This document shows, piece by piece, positions 26,178-34,209 of a stretch of DNA of 34,209 nucleotides. The stretch covers positions 1 to 34,209 of the forward strand of contig JAHEDW010000024.1 of assembly GCA_024641025.1 (NCBI GenBank), written 5' to 3'. The notes beneath the pieces are model-generated. The model did no database searches. It was not told the DNA's origin and saw nothing but the letters and a program-made list of their open reading frames with translations. Position numbers and translations under genes: made by a program. Position 1 is the first letter of the stretch. Each line of letters starts with the position of its first letter. The stretch comes from Gallionella sp. (GTDB lineage: Bacteria; Pseudomonadota; Gammaproteobacteria; Burkholderiales; Gallionellaceae).

Positions 26178-26576
26178 ATGCAAATCAGTAAATCATCGCT
26201 TAGCCACTACCAGCGAATTGGTGGGGAGGAAAAGGTCCGCTCGCTGGTTAATCAGTTTTATCAATTGATGGATGCGTTGCCAGAGGCATATGGCATTCGC
26301 AAGCTGCATGCCACGGATCTGCGTAGTGCGAATGACAAGTTGTTCAAGTTCCTGTCAGGTTGGATGGGCGGCCCGCAGTTATATACGGAGCAATACGGAC
26401 ACCCAATGCTGCGTCGTCGTCATTTTCCTTATGCCATTGGAGAAGCCGAGCGAGACCAGTGGCTGCTATGCATGAATCAGGCGTTAGACGAAGTGATAGA
26501 AGACGTGGAACTACGTCAGGAACTAGCAGCTGCCTTTGCCAAAGTTGCAGATCACATGCGAAACCGTGAGCTTTAG
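26178..26576 (+). CDS. Group II truncated haemoglobin
   Basis: 132 aa with a 2-on-2 globin fold. Tyr28 at B10 (NQFYQLMD), LSGWMGGPQLYTEQYGHPML, proximal His82 (LRRRHFPYAIG) and Trp95 at G8 (RDQWLLCM) fit the group II (GlbO/trHbO) pattern. These haem proteins bind O2 or NO; roles in NO detoxification or redox chemistry are typical but not shown here. AGGA lies seven bases before the ATG. It follows pldA by 88 bp with no visible terminator and faces the convergent oxidoreductase gene 25 bp away. Confidence 0.93.
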   Translation: MQISKSSLSHYQRIGGEEKVRSLVNQFYQLMDALPEAYGIRKLHATDLRSANDKLFKFLSGWMGGPQLYTEQYGHPMLRRRHFPYAIGEAERDQWLLCMNQALDEVIEDVELRQELAAAFAKVADHMRNREL

Positions 26577-26601
26577 TCTACTAATCAAAGGCGGACTCCA
26601 A

Positions 26602-27603
26602 CTATTCCATCATCAAAATTATCTTTCCCAACACACTGCCTTTCTCAATAATCCGATGCGCTTCGCAAGCCTCATGAAGTGGAAGTGCATAGGAAACCAG
26701 CACGCCGATTTTGCCGGATTCAACCAATTTTGCCCCCGCCTCCAGTATCTTCCGTTGGCGGATTCGCTCACCATGCAATTTCATCAATTGCGGCGTAAGC
26801 ATCAGTTCGTAACATAGCGACAGATTGCGCAGCCGTGCCATTTGAGCGGCTTCGACCGATAAGGGGTTGGCGAGTAGGGTGACAACTTTGCCGCCGATCC
26901 GTGCTGCTTCGAAAGAACGCGAAAAGATCTCACCGCCTACAGTGTCCAGAACGACGTCGACTCCTTTGTCCTTGGTCCAATCGATTACATCCACGACAAA
27001 ATCCATTTCCTTGTAGCGAACAATTTTTTCTGCCTCAAGACCTTGTGCCAACCCTTCCTTTTTGTCATCGCTGACTGTGACAGCTGCGCGGGCACCAAGA
27101 TGATTCGCTAGTTGCAAGGCTATATGTCCTACGCCACCGGTGCCACCATGGATCAAAATCGTGTTCCCAGCCTGAAGATTGGCGCGCTCGATTAGTGCTT
27201 CCCACGCCGTGATCAATACCAGTGGTAACCCGGCACAGTCCTGCAAACTAATATTAGAAGGGCATGCTGCGCAGTACTCTTCATGAACAGTAGTGTACTC
27301 GGCATAGCAGCCCGGTTCGTCGCCGATGCCGCCATTGTAGAAAAAGACAGCGTCGCCCTCTTTGAAGCGTGTTACTGCACTACCCGCTCTTTCAACGATG
27401 CCCGCCCCATCGCAACCAAGTATCGTTGGTAACTTGTCGGGGTAATAGACCGGTTTGGCTCGTAGCTTGGCATCGAGCGGATTTACTCCCGCTGCAGCGA
27501 GCTTTATGCGGAGGTGGTTCGGTGAAGGCAACTCGGGTTTATCGGCATCGTACATCGCCAGTACCTCGGGATCGCCTGCGCTGGTCATCAGGATGGCTTT
27601 CAT
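26602..27603 (-). CDS. Zinc-independent MDR / quinone oxidoreductase-like protein
   Basis: A 333-aa medium-chain dehydrogenase/reductase. The N-terminal GroES-like domain contains GVNPLDAKLRAK, GCDGAGIVERAGSAVTRFKEGD and YAEYTTV; the Rossmann domain has the NADPH motif HGGTGGVGHIALQLANHLGA. The cysteine and histidine ligands for catalytic zinc are absent (GCDGAGIV instead of GHE), and the four-cysteine structural zinc loop is lacking, which points to the QOR/zeta-crystallin group acting on quinones or alpha,beta-unsaturated carbonyls. The substrate is unknown. It is divergent from aroC with a short shared promoter region. Confidence 0.9.
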   Translation of the reverse strand: MKAILMTSAGDPEVLAMYDADKPELPSPNHLRIKLAAAGVNPLDAKLRAKPVYYPDKLPTILGCDGAGIVERAGSAVTRFKEGDAVFFYNGGIGDEPGCYAEYTTVHEEYCAACPSNISLQDCAGLPLVLITAWEALIERANLQAGNTILIHGGTGGVGHIALQLANHLGARAAVTVSDDKKEGLAQGLEAEKIVRYKEMDFVVDVIDWTKDKGVDVVLDTVGGEIFSRSFEAARIGGKVVTLLANPLSVEAAQMARLRNLSLCYELMLTPQLMKLHGERIRQRKILEAGAKLVESGKIGVLVSYALPLHEACEAHRIIEKGSVLGKIILMME

Positions 27604-27684
27604 GAAATGCTCGCTTATCTATTCGGACGAATGGCTATGTTAAACTGACCTCCTCATTTGCGCATCATTATTGGCAGGGTTGCT

Positions 27685-28794
27685 ATGTCTGGAAATACAT
27701 TAGGTCGTTTATTCACTGTGACATCATTCGGAGAGTCGCATGGTGCGGCGCTTGGCTGTGTCGTGGATGGCTGCCCCCCTGGGCTGGCATTGAGCGAGGC
27801 CGATATTCAGCATGATCTGGACAGGCGCAAGCCAGGTACATCACGCCATGTCACCCAACGACGCGAATCCGATACGGTCGAGATTCTTTCAGGAGTGTTC
27901 GAGGGTATGACCACCGGTACGCCGATTGCATTGTTGATCCGCAATGAAGACCAGCGCAGCAAGGATTATGGCGAAATTGCCAACACTTTTCGGCCAGGGC
28001 ATGCTGACTATACCTACACGCAGAAATATGGTTTTCGGGATTACCGTGGTGGAGGACGTGCATCTGCGCGCGAAACGGCGGTGCGTGTTGCGGCTGGCGC
28101 GATCGCAAAAAAATGGCTGGGTGAACGTTACGGCATAATGGTGCGCGGATATCTGACGCAGATCGGAGAAATAGAAATCCCCTTCAAGAGCTGGGATTCT
28201 GTCAACGACAACCCTTTCTTTGCGCCTGATTCTGGCGTGGTGGCAGCGCTTGAAGATTACATGGATGCGCTGCGCAAGTCCGGTGATTCCGTCGGCGCCA
28301 AACTTTCAGTGGTTGCCCAGAACGTGCCGGTGGGTTGGGGAGAGCCTGTATACGACCGACTTGATGCGGATATTGCCTATGCGCTGATGAGCATCAACGC
28401 AGTCAAGGGTGTGGAGATTGGCGCAGGTTTTGGTTGTGTGATACAGAAGGGCAGCGAACACGGCGACGAATTGACGCCGCAGGGATTCTTGTCGAATCAT
28501 GCCGGAGGTATACTTGGCGGCATCTCGACCGGGCAGGAAATCATAGCGCATCTCGCTGTAAAACCAACCTCCAGCATCCGCATCCCCCGCCAAAGTATCG
28601 ACTTGCATGGAGCGGCGACGACAGTTGCAACCCATGGGCGTCACGATCCTTGCGTCGGTATCCGTGCTACGCCAATCGCTGAAGCGATGCTTGCGCTGGT
28701 ACTGATTGATCATGCCTTGCGCCATCGTGCCCAGAATGCCGATGTGAAGTGTGCCACTCCAAAGATTCCTGGCAGCGTGGTCGCCAAAAAGTAA
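27685..28794 (+). CDS. aroC: Chorismate synthase
   Basis: 369 aa; converts EPSP to chorismate with reduced FMN, the last step of the shikimate pathway. Signature motifs: [20 protein letters not shown] at the N-terminus, [32 protein letters not shown], and the C-terminal [22 protein letters not shown] 27685 is chosen over an upstream in-frame TTG because GCAGGG lies five bases before it and [10 protein letters not shown] is the family N-terminus. Confidence 0.97.
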   Translation: MSGNTLGRLFTVTSFGESHGAALGCVVDGCPPGLALSEADIQHDLDRRKPGTSRHVTQRRESDTVEILSGVFEGMTTGTPIALLIRNEDQRSKDYGEIANTFRPGHADYTYTQKYGFRDYRGGGRASARETAVRVAAGAIAKKWLGERYGIMVRGYLTQIGEIEIPFKSWDSVNDNPFFAPDSGVVAALEDYMDALRKSGDSVGAKLSVVAQNVPVGWGEPVYDRLDADIAYALMSINAVKGVEIGAGFGCVIQKGSEHGDELTPQGFLSNHAGGILGGISTGQEIIAHLAVKPTSSIRIPRQSIDLHGAATTVATHGRHDPCVGIRATPIAEAMLALVLIDHALRHRAQNADVKCATPKIPGSVVAKK

Positions 28795-28861
28795 TTCAAA
28801 AGGATTCAATTTTTAGATGGTTCGAAAAGTTATTCCCTAGCTCTTATATTGAGGACCCAGC

Positions 28862-29245
28862 ATGCATACGACAGTGGAAATTCTCGGCAAAGAGGTCCTG
28901 GTAGAGTGGAGTGCGTCAGCAGCAAGAGAGTTGGAAAGCCTTGCTGAGCCATTGTTTGTTGAAATGGAGCTTTATTTCAGCTGTCTTATCAGAAAAGCCG
29001 TACGCTTTAGACGGACCACACGATCAGGTAACTTTGCCATTGCCGGACCTCACTTGCAAATCGGGTTCAGGCCAGTAATGACCAAGGCTTGTCGGGTCGG
29101 AGATTTCGAGGATGAGCCTCCTTTGGAGGATTTTCCCATCGTCAAGCCTGAGGCTTTTGTTCCTAAGCGGCTAACGATCGACTATAAAGCAGGAAGCTGG
29201 GCAGGTGAGTTTTTCCTTAAAAGCACCAATCCGCTTAATGTTTAG
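28862..29245 (+). CDS. Conserved hypothetical protein
   Basis: 127 aa, no signal peptide or membrane helix. It shows a mixed alpha/beta pattern with a cationic segment IRKAVRFRRTTRSGNF and a C-terminal strand pair VPKRLTIDYKAGSWAGEFFL. I recognise no family. It has a good GAGGA ribosome binding site, and sits 67 bp after aroC and 30 bp before the nitroreductase, so it is probably real and in that operon. The codon use looks like its neighbours. Confidence 0.75.
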   Translation: MHTTVEILGKEVLVEWSASAARELESLAEPLFVEMELYFSCLIRKAVRFRRTTRSGNFAIAGPHLQIGFRPVMTKACRVGDFEDEPPLEDFPIVKPEAFVPKRLTIDYKAGSWAGEFFLKSTNPLNV

Positions 29246-29275
29246 GAAGAAAAAAGAATACTAAGGAGAGTAGCC

Positions 29276-29860
29276 ATGCAACTCGACGATCGGAGCCTGA
29301 ATATCCTTTTCCGCGAGGCACATACACACAGCAATTGGCTGGACAAGCCAATCAGTGATGCGCTTCTTCAGCAAGTATATGACTTGATGAAGTGGGCGCC
29401 CACTAGCGCAAATAGCAGCCCGGCTCGTATCGTGTTTGTGCGAAGCGCGGCAGGCAAACAACGCTTGTTACCGGCAATGTCTCCGGGCAATCTGGAAAAG
29501 ACCCGTACCGCTCCGGTCACGGCCATCATCGCACACGATCTGGAATTCTATGAGAAATTGCCCACTTTGTTTCCACATGCCGACGCGCGTTCATGGTTTG
29601 CCGGCAACCAGTCTTTGATCGAGACCACAGCTTTTCGCAATGGCACTCTGCAAGGTGCGTATCTGCTTCTTGCGGCCCGCTCGCTCGGACTAGATGCCGG
29701 CCCGATGTCAGGTTTTGATAATGAAAAAGTCGACAGGGAATTTTTTCCTGATAGCAATGTCAAATCCAACTTCTTGATAAATCTCGGCTACGGTGACAGT
29801 AGCAAACTCTTTCCGCGAAGCCCCCGTCTCAGATTTGAAGAGGCAGTACAGATATTGTAG
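29276..29860 (+). CDS. RutE-like malonic semialdehyde reductase / nitroreductase family protein
   Basis: A 194-aa FMN flavoprotein of the nitroreductase superfamily, RutE/HadB group. The FMN-binding motif [18 protein letters not shown], the central [39 protein letters not shown] and the C-terminal FLINLGYGD are typical. RutE reduces malonic semialdehyde in pyrimidine breakdown, but no other rut genes are in the window, so the true substrate is open. AAGGAG lies eight bases before the ATG. Confidence 0.9.
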   Translation: MQLDDRSLNILFREAHTHSNWLDKPISDALLQQVYDLMKWAPTSANSSPARIVFVRSAAGKQRLLPAMSPGNLEKTRTAPVTAIIAHDLEFYEKLPTLFPHADARSWFAGNQSLIETTAFRNGTLQGAYLLLAARSLGLDAGPMSGFDNEKVDREFFPDSNVKSNFLINLGYGDSSKLFPRSPRLRFEEAVQIL

Positions 29861-29906
29861 GTGAGCAGCGGAGTGATTCTTACCAATACGCGATTGTGGG
29901 GGACTG

Positions 29907-30359
29907 ATGATTACCAGATCGAATGTATTTTTGTATGCCCTGATTTTTCTCATGTTGCTTGTCTCATCCGGCAGCGCCTATTCTAAAAACGTTGACTGCC
30001 GTTCATGCCACGTTCGCGACTCTTCCTCGGGTGCTGGCGATTTGGGCGCTGTTTACGCTAATTCAGCTAACCATCATTCAGTCGATATCAATTACCCAGT
30101 CGGCTTGAGGGCAGATCGGAATTTCCACTTACCGAGCGGACAAAGCGGGGATATCGCATTCTTCGACACGAACGGAAATGGTCAGCCAGATATCGATGAG
30201 ATCCAGTTGTTCGGCACAGATGGCGCAATAACGATAACCTGCTCGTCATGCCATGGAGAGCATGGTTCAACTGAGCCTACAGTGGGAGTCCCGAAAAACG
30301 CATATTTGCGCATCACAACTGAAGGGAGCAAGTTGTGCTCCACTTGTCATAATCAATAG
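29907..30359 (+). CDS. Periplasmic three-haem c-type cytochrome
   Basis: 150 aa with a signal peptide (FLYALIFLMLLVSSGSAYS). There are three CxxCH haem sites: Cys31-His35 (CRSCH), Cys112-His116 (CSSCHGEHG) and Cys144-His148 (CSTCHNQ, at the very C-terminus). The second belongs to the paired-CxxCH (doubled CXXCH) type. Between sites 1 and 2, residues 87-98 read DTNGNGQPDIDE, an EF-hand-like calcium loop. It likely carries electrons in the periplasm; the partner is unknown. It follows the nitroreductase by 46 bp and has GGGGGA three bases before the ATG. Confidence 0.88.
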   Translation: MITRSNVFLYALIFLMLLVSSGSAYSKNVDCRSCHVRDSSSGAGDLGAVYANSANHHSVDINYPVGLRADRNFHLPSGQSGDIAFFDTNGNGQPDIDEIQLFGTDGAITITCSSCHGEHGSTEPTVGVPKNAYLRITTEGSKLCSTCHNQ

Positions 30360-30488
30360 AAGTGCACTGCAGGTCCAGTTCAAACACGTTTGTGCAAGGA
30401 TTAATCTGGTCAGCGAGCTCTGGAATATTTGACAGTAAATTCAAGTCCTCAGAAAATGAATCTTACCTCGCTTGAGGCATCCTTATGC

Positions 30489-31415
30489 TTAACGGGATTT
30501 TTTATACCTTGCGCCGATGTGGCGTTCGCCGCGTTCACTGGCAAGTGAAACTTGCTTTTGACGCTCCATGGCAGATCTTCGTTTTTCCGGAGTAAGGCTG
30601 TCGTAGCAGTTTGGACACGAGACGCCGGCCTGATATTTGGGTGAGGCTTTTTCTGACATGCTGAGTGGGCGAGTACATCCGTAACACAGTTCATAATTTC
30701 CCGGTGTCAGGCCTTGTCCAACTGCGACGCGGTGATCGAATACGAAACATTCTCCCTTCCAAAGGCTTTTTTCGGCCGGTACCTGCTCAAGATATTTTAG
30801 TATTCCGCCCTGTAAATGATATACCGCGGGGAAGCCTTGCTGCTGCATGTATGCAGAGGCCTTTTCACAACGTATCCCGCCAGTGCAGAACATTGCGACG
30901 CGAGGTTGATTTTTCGCATTGAAGTGCTTCCTGACGTAATCCGGGAATTCTCGGAATGTGGTTATGCGCGGATCGATGGCCCCCTGGAAGGTGCCGATTT
31001 CAACTTCATATTCATTGCGAGTATCCACCAGCAGCACGCTAGGGTCGCTTATCAGTGCGTTCCAATCTTCGGGTTTGACATATATACCGGCCTGTTTGGT
31101 AGGGTCGATGCCTTGCACACCCATCGTCACGATCTCTTTTTTCAGCTTGACCTTCATCCGGTTGAATGGGGGTGTTTCGGAAAAGGATTCCTTGTGTTGA
31201 AGGTCAGCAAGGCGAGGGTCGCTGCGCAGATGCTCAAGCATCAGGTCGATACTTGCGCGAGTGCCAGCGATGGTGCCGTTGATGCCTTCGTTTGCGAGTA
31301 GCAAAGTACCGGTGATACCGAGTAAATCGCACTGCGCTTGCAACGGTGCACGCATCTTCCCACAGTCACTGAGCTTTACAAACTTATAGAGTGCCGCGAC
31401 GGTCCAGCGGGTCAT
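30489..31415 (-). CDS. trhO: tRNA uridine(34) hydroxylase TrhO (YceA, rhodanese family)
   Basis: 308 aa; hydroxylates U34 of certain tRNAs using O2, an early step to 5-(carboxy)methoxyuridine. The N-terminal YceA domain has [15 protein letters not shown] and [16 protein letters not shown]; a rhodanese domain has [19 protein letters not shown] and the active-site loop [12 protein letters not shown] with Cys177. The C-terminus carries cysteine pairs CYGC and CPNC, a likely metal site. It overlaps the stop of the upstream GT39 gene by four bases (ATGA), so it is translated coupled to it. Confidence 0.93.
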   Translation of the reverse strand: MTRWTVAALYKFVKLSDCGKMRAPLQAQCDLLGITGTLLLANEGINGTIAGTRASIDLMLEHLRSDPRLADLQHKESFSETPPFNRMKVKLKKEIVTMGVQGIDPTKQAGIYVKPEDWNALISDPSVLLVDTRNEYEVEIGTFQGAIDPRITTFREFPDYVRKHFNAKNQPRVAMFCTGGIRCEKASAYMQQQGFPAVYHLQGGILKYLEQVPAEKSLWKGECFVFDHRVAVGQGLTPGNYELCYGCTRPLSMSEKASPKYQAGVSCPNCYDSLTPEKRRSAMERQKQVSLASERGERHIGARYKKSR

Positions 31416-33064
31416 CCTATTTCCTTGTCACGGCGAATGTATAGGCGATAGTGCTCGTTCATGTCACCCTTGCGGCTGCCTTCCCAGATTTTTTTCCATC
31501 GCGTATCGTCAAGCGTCGGCTTGGATATCTTGCCACCCTGGATCAGGCGTAGGTCACAGCGATGTTTCAAATCTCGCCGAGTGATGATGTTGCCGAAATA
31601 GTGAAGCATCGCACGCTGGGCCTCGCCGAGGTGTTCACTTGCAATACACTGGTACTGTTTAGGCAAGGACTGCTTAAGCGAAAAGACCATGTTGCGATAA
31701 CTCTTGCCGCTGTCAAGCCAAGGCAGCCAAAGGGTCATTGCGAGTATCCATATCAGCGTGACACCTGAAGCCCAGTTTACTACCGACCGGCGCATCGAGC
31801 GTCCCACGCGCCAAACCAGGATTGCCCAAAGTACGGTGGCGATGATAGCGATGACAAACGGTGTGGTTTGCAGCTCCGGATCGAAACCCGGTTGGTAATC
31901 CTTGAGCCAGTGGGTGATCTTGGCCTGATTATCCAACAACAGGCCTGCCCATCCCCACCACATCAAGATCGCGATCAGCGCGAAAGTCATCAACCCAAAC
32001 CAGTCCAGCGCGTTGGCAGCCCCGCGCTTCAATATCGACAATGAAGCAGCTGCCAGCAGCGCAATCGGTAACAGCATCGGCAACGCATATACTTCCTTGA
32101 TATTTGGCACCAGGCTGAGTGTCACCAGCATCACAAAAAAACTGACTAGCGGCAATTGCAGATCATCGCGCTGTTTAAGTCGTTTGCGCGACTTCCACAC
32201 TACCCAAAATGCCAGTGGCAGCGCGGGCCATGCCAGCCACGGCAGACTCTCAACGTAATATAATGCTTCGATGCTTGGGCCAGCTTTTGCATAGTCTAGC
32301 CAATTGCCGATGTTGCGGTACCAGGCCCATTCCGAGAACAATTTAGGGGATTGAAGATACAGCAGCAGCGGCCAGATTATCAGCCATGGCAAGGCAAACA
32401 GAATGGCGATGGTCAGACTATGGAAATATTTCAGCACGCGCCAGTTACTGAACAATAATGGCAAAAGCATTGCAATCAGCAGAAACAGCACCGGCGAAAT
32501 GAAGCCTTTGGACATGAAACCGATGCCCATGCCCGTTCCGATCAGGGCACCTGCGCGCATGAATCGTTCACGGCTAAGGGTGAATCCGTAAATCATCATC
32601 GCACAACCGGTGAGCAGTGCAACATCGGTGATCATCTCATGCGAGCGCACCATCATACCAAGGCATCCAATTAGTATGATTGCGGCAGCCCAGCCACGAA
32701 ATTCTCCATACAGATTGCGACTTGCGAGTCCAGTGAATAGCAGGGTCAGTGCGGTGTATAAGCCGCTAGCTAGGCGCGCACCATCATGCAGTGGCAGCAG
32801 AAATGACCACGTTTTGGCGAAAAGAGCTGCTGTCCAATAATACAGCGGCGGCTTATCCATATATGGTTCACCTGCCAGCGTTGGAACCAGCCAGTTTCCG
32901 TCGTGCACCATTGAGTAGATCAAACCGAAGCTGTAGGCTTCATCCGGTTTCCACGGATCGTGACCTACTAACCCGGTACCTAACCAGACCAAGCACAGCA
33001 GTCCGAGCAGCACAGCTTTCGCGGGCGTGATCGGGTTTGGATCAGTGGGTCTTATAAAATACAT
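31412..33064 (-). CDS. GT39 / ArnT-PMT family membrane glycosyltransferase
   Basis: 550 aa with about a dozen hydrophobic helices. The N-terminal periplasmic loop has [17 protein letters not shown], the acidic catalytic motif of the GT39/ArnT (C-fold) class, followed by [13 protein letters not shown], a hallmark of the family. It moves a sugar from a polyprenyl-phosphate donor to a periplasmic acceptor such as lipid A, a protein or a glycan. No arn operon is present, so lipid A aminoarabinose transfer cannot be assumed. It overlaps trhO by four bases. Confidence 0.88.
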   Translation of the reverse strand: MYFIRPTDPNPITPAKAVLLGLLCLVWLGTGLVGHDPWKPDEAYSFGLIYSMVHDGNWLVPTLAGEPYMDKPPLYYWTAALFAKTWSFLLPLHDGARLASGLYTALTLLFTGLASRNLYGEFRGWAAAIILIGCLGMMVRSHEMITDVALLTGCAMMIYGFTLSRERFMRAGALIGTGMGIGFMSKGFISPVLFLLIAMLLPLLFSNWRVLKYFHSLTIAILFALPWLIIWPLLLYLQSPKLFSEWAWYRNIGNWLDYAKAGPSIEALYYVESLPWLAWPALPLAFWVVWKSRKRLKQRDDLQLPLVSFFVMLVTLSLVPNIKEVYALPMLLPIALLAAASLSILKRGAANALDWFGLMTFALIAILMWWGWAGLLLDNQAKITHWLKDYQPGFDPELQTTPFVIAIIATVLWAILVWRVGRSMRRSVVNWASGVTLIWILAMTLWLPWLDSGKSYRNMVFSLKQSLPKQYQCIASEHLGEAQRAMLHYFGNIITRRDLKHRCDLRLIQGGKISKPTLDDTRWKKIWEGSRKGDMNEHYRLYIRRDKEIG

Positions 33065-33120
33065 GCGTCAGCCTATCTTTGGTTCGGCGCCGATTAGACA
33101 GAGGGCATTGTCACCACAAA

Positions 33121-33146
33121 CAAAAAAGGCAGCAAACGCTGCCTTT
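33121..33146 (-). terminator. Intrinsic terminator after rpmE
   Basis: On the minus strand AAAGGCAGC-GTTT-GCTGCCTTT is a 9-bp perfect stem with a 4-nt loop, continuing into TTTG. It lies 25 bases after the rpmE stop and separates it from the GT39-trhO pair. Confidence 0.9.
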
Positions 33147-33170
33147 GGGAGTGACTACAGCGCGGAATGA

Positions 33171-33386
33171 TTAAGCCGCGGTCTTGGTGCCGTATTTCTG
33201 GCGGAACTTGTCGATTCGACCAGCAGTGTCGACAATCTTCTGGGTGCCGGTATAGAACGGGTGGCATTCTGAACATACTTCGACATTCAGGGTTGGCTTA
33301 GTAATCACTGACTTGGTCTTGAAGCTGTTGCCGCAACTGCAGGTCACAGTGATTTCCTGGTAGTTCGGGTGGATATCTGATTTCAT
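33171..33386 (-). CDS. rpmE: 50S ribosomal protein L31 (zinc-containing type)
   Basis: 71 aa. The zinc ligands Cys16, Cys18, Cys38 and Cys41 are present ([21 protein letters not shown]), so it is the C+ paralogue used when zinc is sufficient. The length is typical for RpmE. It has AAGGAAAGCAA before the ATG. It is monocistronic with its own terminator. Confidence 0.97.
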   Translation of the reverse strand: MKSDIHPNYQEITVTCSCGNSFKTKSVITKPTLNVEVCSECHPFYTGTQKIVDTAGRIDKFRQKYGTKTAA

Positions 33387-33567
33387 TTGCTTTCCTTGCT
33401 ATTAGTTTGGTGCGGCGGGTGTACGCACTCACAGGGGGGCGCATTATCCATAAAAAGAAGGTATTGCGCAAATTATTTGGGGGTTGGGCCGTACCGGACC
33501 CAAGCGCTTGCTTTACATAAATACTTGTCGTGCCAGTACAATTAACATCAGGATTTATAGGAGCGTT
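33387..33567. promoter_or_regulatory. Divergent promoter region of rpmE and the MHS transporter
   Basis: 180 bases between divergent genes. It should hold both promoters, but I see no unambiguous -35/-10 pair. The AGGAG of the transporter (33559-33563) and the AAGGA of rpmE are at its two edges. Confidence 0.45.
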
Positions 33568-34209
33568 ATGGGTTCACTAAGTCGCAATGACTTCCGTACT
33601 TTGGTGCTGGCCGCATTGGGCGGTGCGCTCGAGTTCTACGATTTCATCATCTTTGTGTTTTTTGCTGTGGCAATCGGTCAATTGTTCTTTCCGCCGGACA
33701 TGCCGGATTGGCTGCGGCAGCTGCAGACTTTCGGCATATTCGCTGCGGGCTACCTGGCGCGCCCACTAGGGGGGGTCGTGATGGCACATTTTGGTGATAT
33801 GTTGGGGCGCAAACGCATGTTCATGCTTAGTATCTTTCTGATGGCGTTGCCAACGCTCGCAATCGGCTTACTGCCTACCTATGCCGTAATCGGAATCTGG
33901 GCGCCGCTGCTGTTGCTTGCATTGCGTGTACTACAAGGCGCGGCAATCGGAGGGGAGATTCCGGGTGCATGGGTGTTCGTGTCCGAACATGTGCCACAAC
34001 GTCATGTAGGCTTTGCCTGCGGTACGCTCACTGCAGGACTGACCGGAGGCATTTTGCTGGGTTCGCTGGTGGCAACTGCAATCAACAAGGCTTATTCTCC
34101 GGTTGAACTGCTCGCAGAAGGGTGGCGCGTGCCGTTCATCATCGGCGGGGCCTTTGGTCTGTTATCAGTTTGGTTGCGACAATGGTTGCATGAAACGCCA
34201 GTATTCAAG
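33568..34209 (+). CDS. MFS transporter, MHS (metabolite:H+ symporter) family, C-terminus off the window
   Basis: 214 residues to the edge, covering about six helices of the N-terminal half. MHS signatures: LGGALEFYDFIIFVFFAVAI in TM1, GYLARPLGGVVMAHFGDMLG with the MFS loop GDMLGRKRM, and LQGAAIGGEIPGAWVFVSEH in TM4. The family imports organic acids or osmolytes (proline, betaine, citrate, ketoglutarate) with protons. The substrate cannot be told. ATG 33568 has ATAGGAG upstream. Confidence 0.9.
   Translation, partial: MGSLSRNDFRTLVLAALGGALEFYDFIIFVFFAVAIGQLFFPPDMPDWLRQLQTFGIFAAGYLARPLGGVVMAHFGDMLGRKRMFMLSIFLMALPTLAIGLLPTYAVIGIWAPLLLLALRVLQGAAIGGEIPGAWVFVSEHVPQRHVGFACGTLTAGLTGGILLGSLVATAINKAYSPVELLAEGWRVPFIIGGAFGLLSVWLRQWLHETPVFK

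Noticed and set aside
30360-30488. Search for a terminator or small RNA between the cytochrome and trhO
   Set aside because: Only a 4-bp CCTC-AAGC-GAGG hairpin without a T-run is present.

Overview
The window reads as a chromosomal segment of a betaproteobacterium with roughly 48-50% GC. The markers are a beta-type 6S RNA beside zapA, a DUF3683-type FAD/Fe-S giant protein, a solitary BtuM-like vitamin B12 permease, PhoB/PhoR, and multihaem cytochrome and MHS-type transporter genes. A Gallionellaceae/Nitrosomonadales relative is plausible, but this is inference from gene content, not a placement. There are no insertion sequences, phage genes, CRISPR arrays, rRNA or tRNA genes that I can support.

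Layout, left to right. Positions 1-5471 are all on the minus strand, read from right to left: a short coiled-coil gene and zapA, the 6S RNA with an intrinsic terminator, an EVE-domain protein overlapping a TSUP permease, a RelA-type (p)ppGpp synthetase that stops before its C-terminal ACT/RRM domain, and an AT-rich TPR/GT41 glycosyltransferase-like gene running off the edge. Positions 5590-9355 are a plus-strand cobalamin region: an AdoCbl-type riboswitch, a BtuB-like TonB receptor, a BtuM-like inner-membrane permease, then a 2-Cys peroxiredoxin and a terminator. Positions 9421-12975 hold a sodium:solute symporter and phoB-phoR, with a three-repeat PhoB site in front of phoB. Two large minus-strand genes follow: a 543-aa protein with a PilZ-like C-terminus and a 1279-aa FAD/Fe-S oxidoreductase whose leader could mask its own ribosome binding site.

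Positions 18976-23274 carry a compact three-gene cassette: an outer-membrane-like protein, a small PstS-like periplasmic binding protein, and a membrane Cache-HAMP-PAS-GGDEF-EAL protein. This looks like an envelope-to-cyclic-di-GMP signalling unit and is the best candidate here for an under-described system. It is followed by thpR, corA, pldA and a group II truncated haemoglobin on the plus strand, then a minus-strand quinone-oxidoreductase-like gene divergent from aroC. Downstream of aroC lie a small conserved hypothetical gene, a RutE-like nitroreductase and a three-haem cytochrome with an EF-hand-like loop. The right end has trhO and a GT39 glycosyltransferase overlapping on the minus strand, rpmE with its terminator, and the start of an MHS-family transporter on the plus strand.

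Functional threads: cobalamin import under riboswitch control, phosphate response (PhoBR), nucleotide second messengers ((p)ppGpp and c-di-GMP), envelope lipid and glycan modification (PldA, GT39, GT41), and redox functions.
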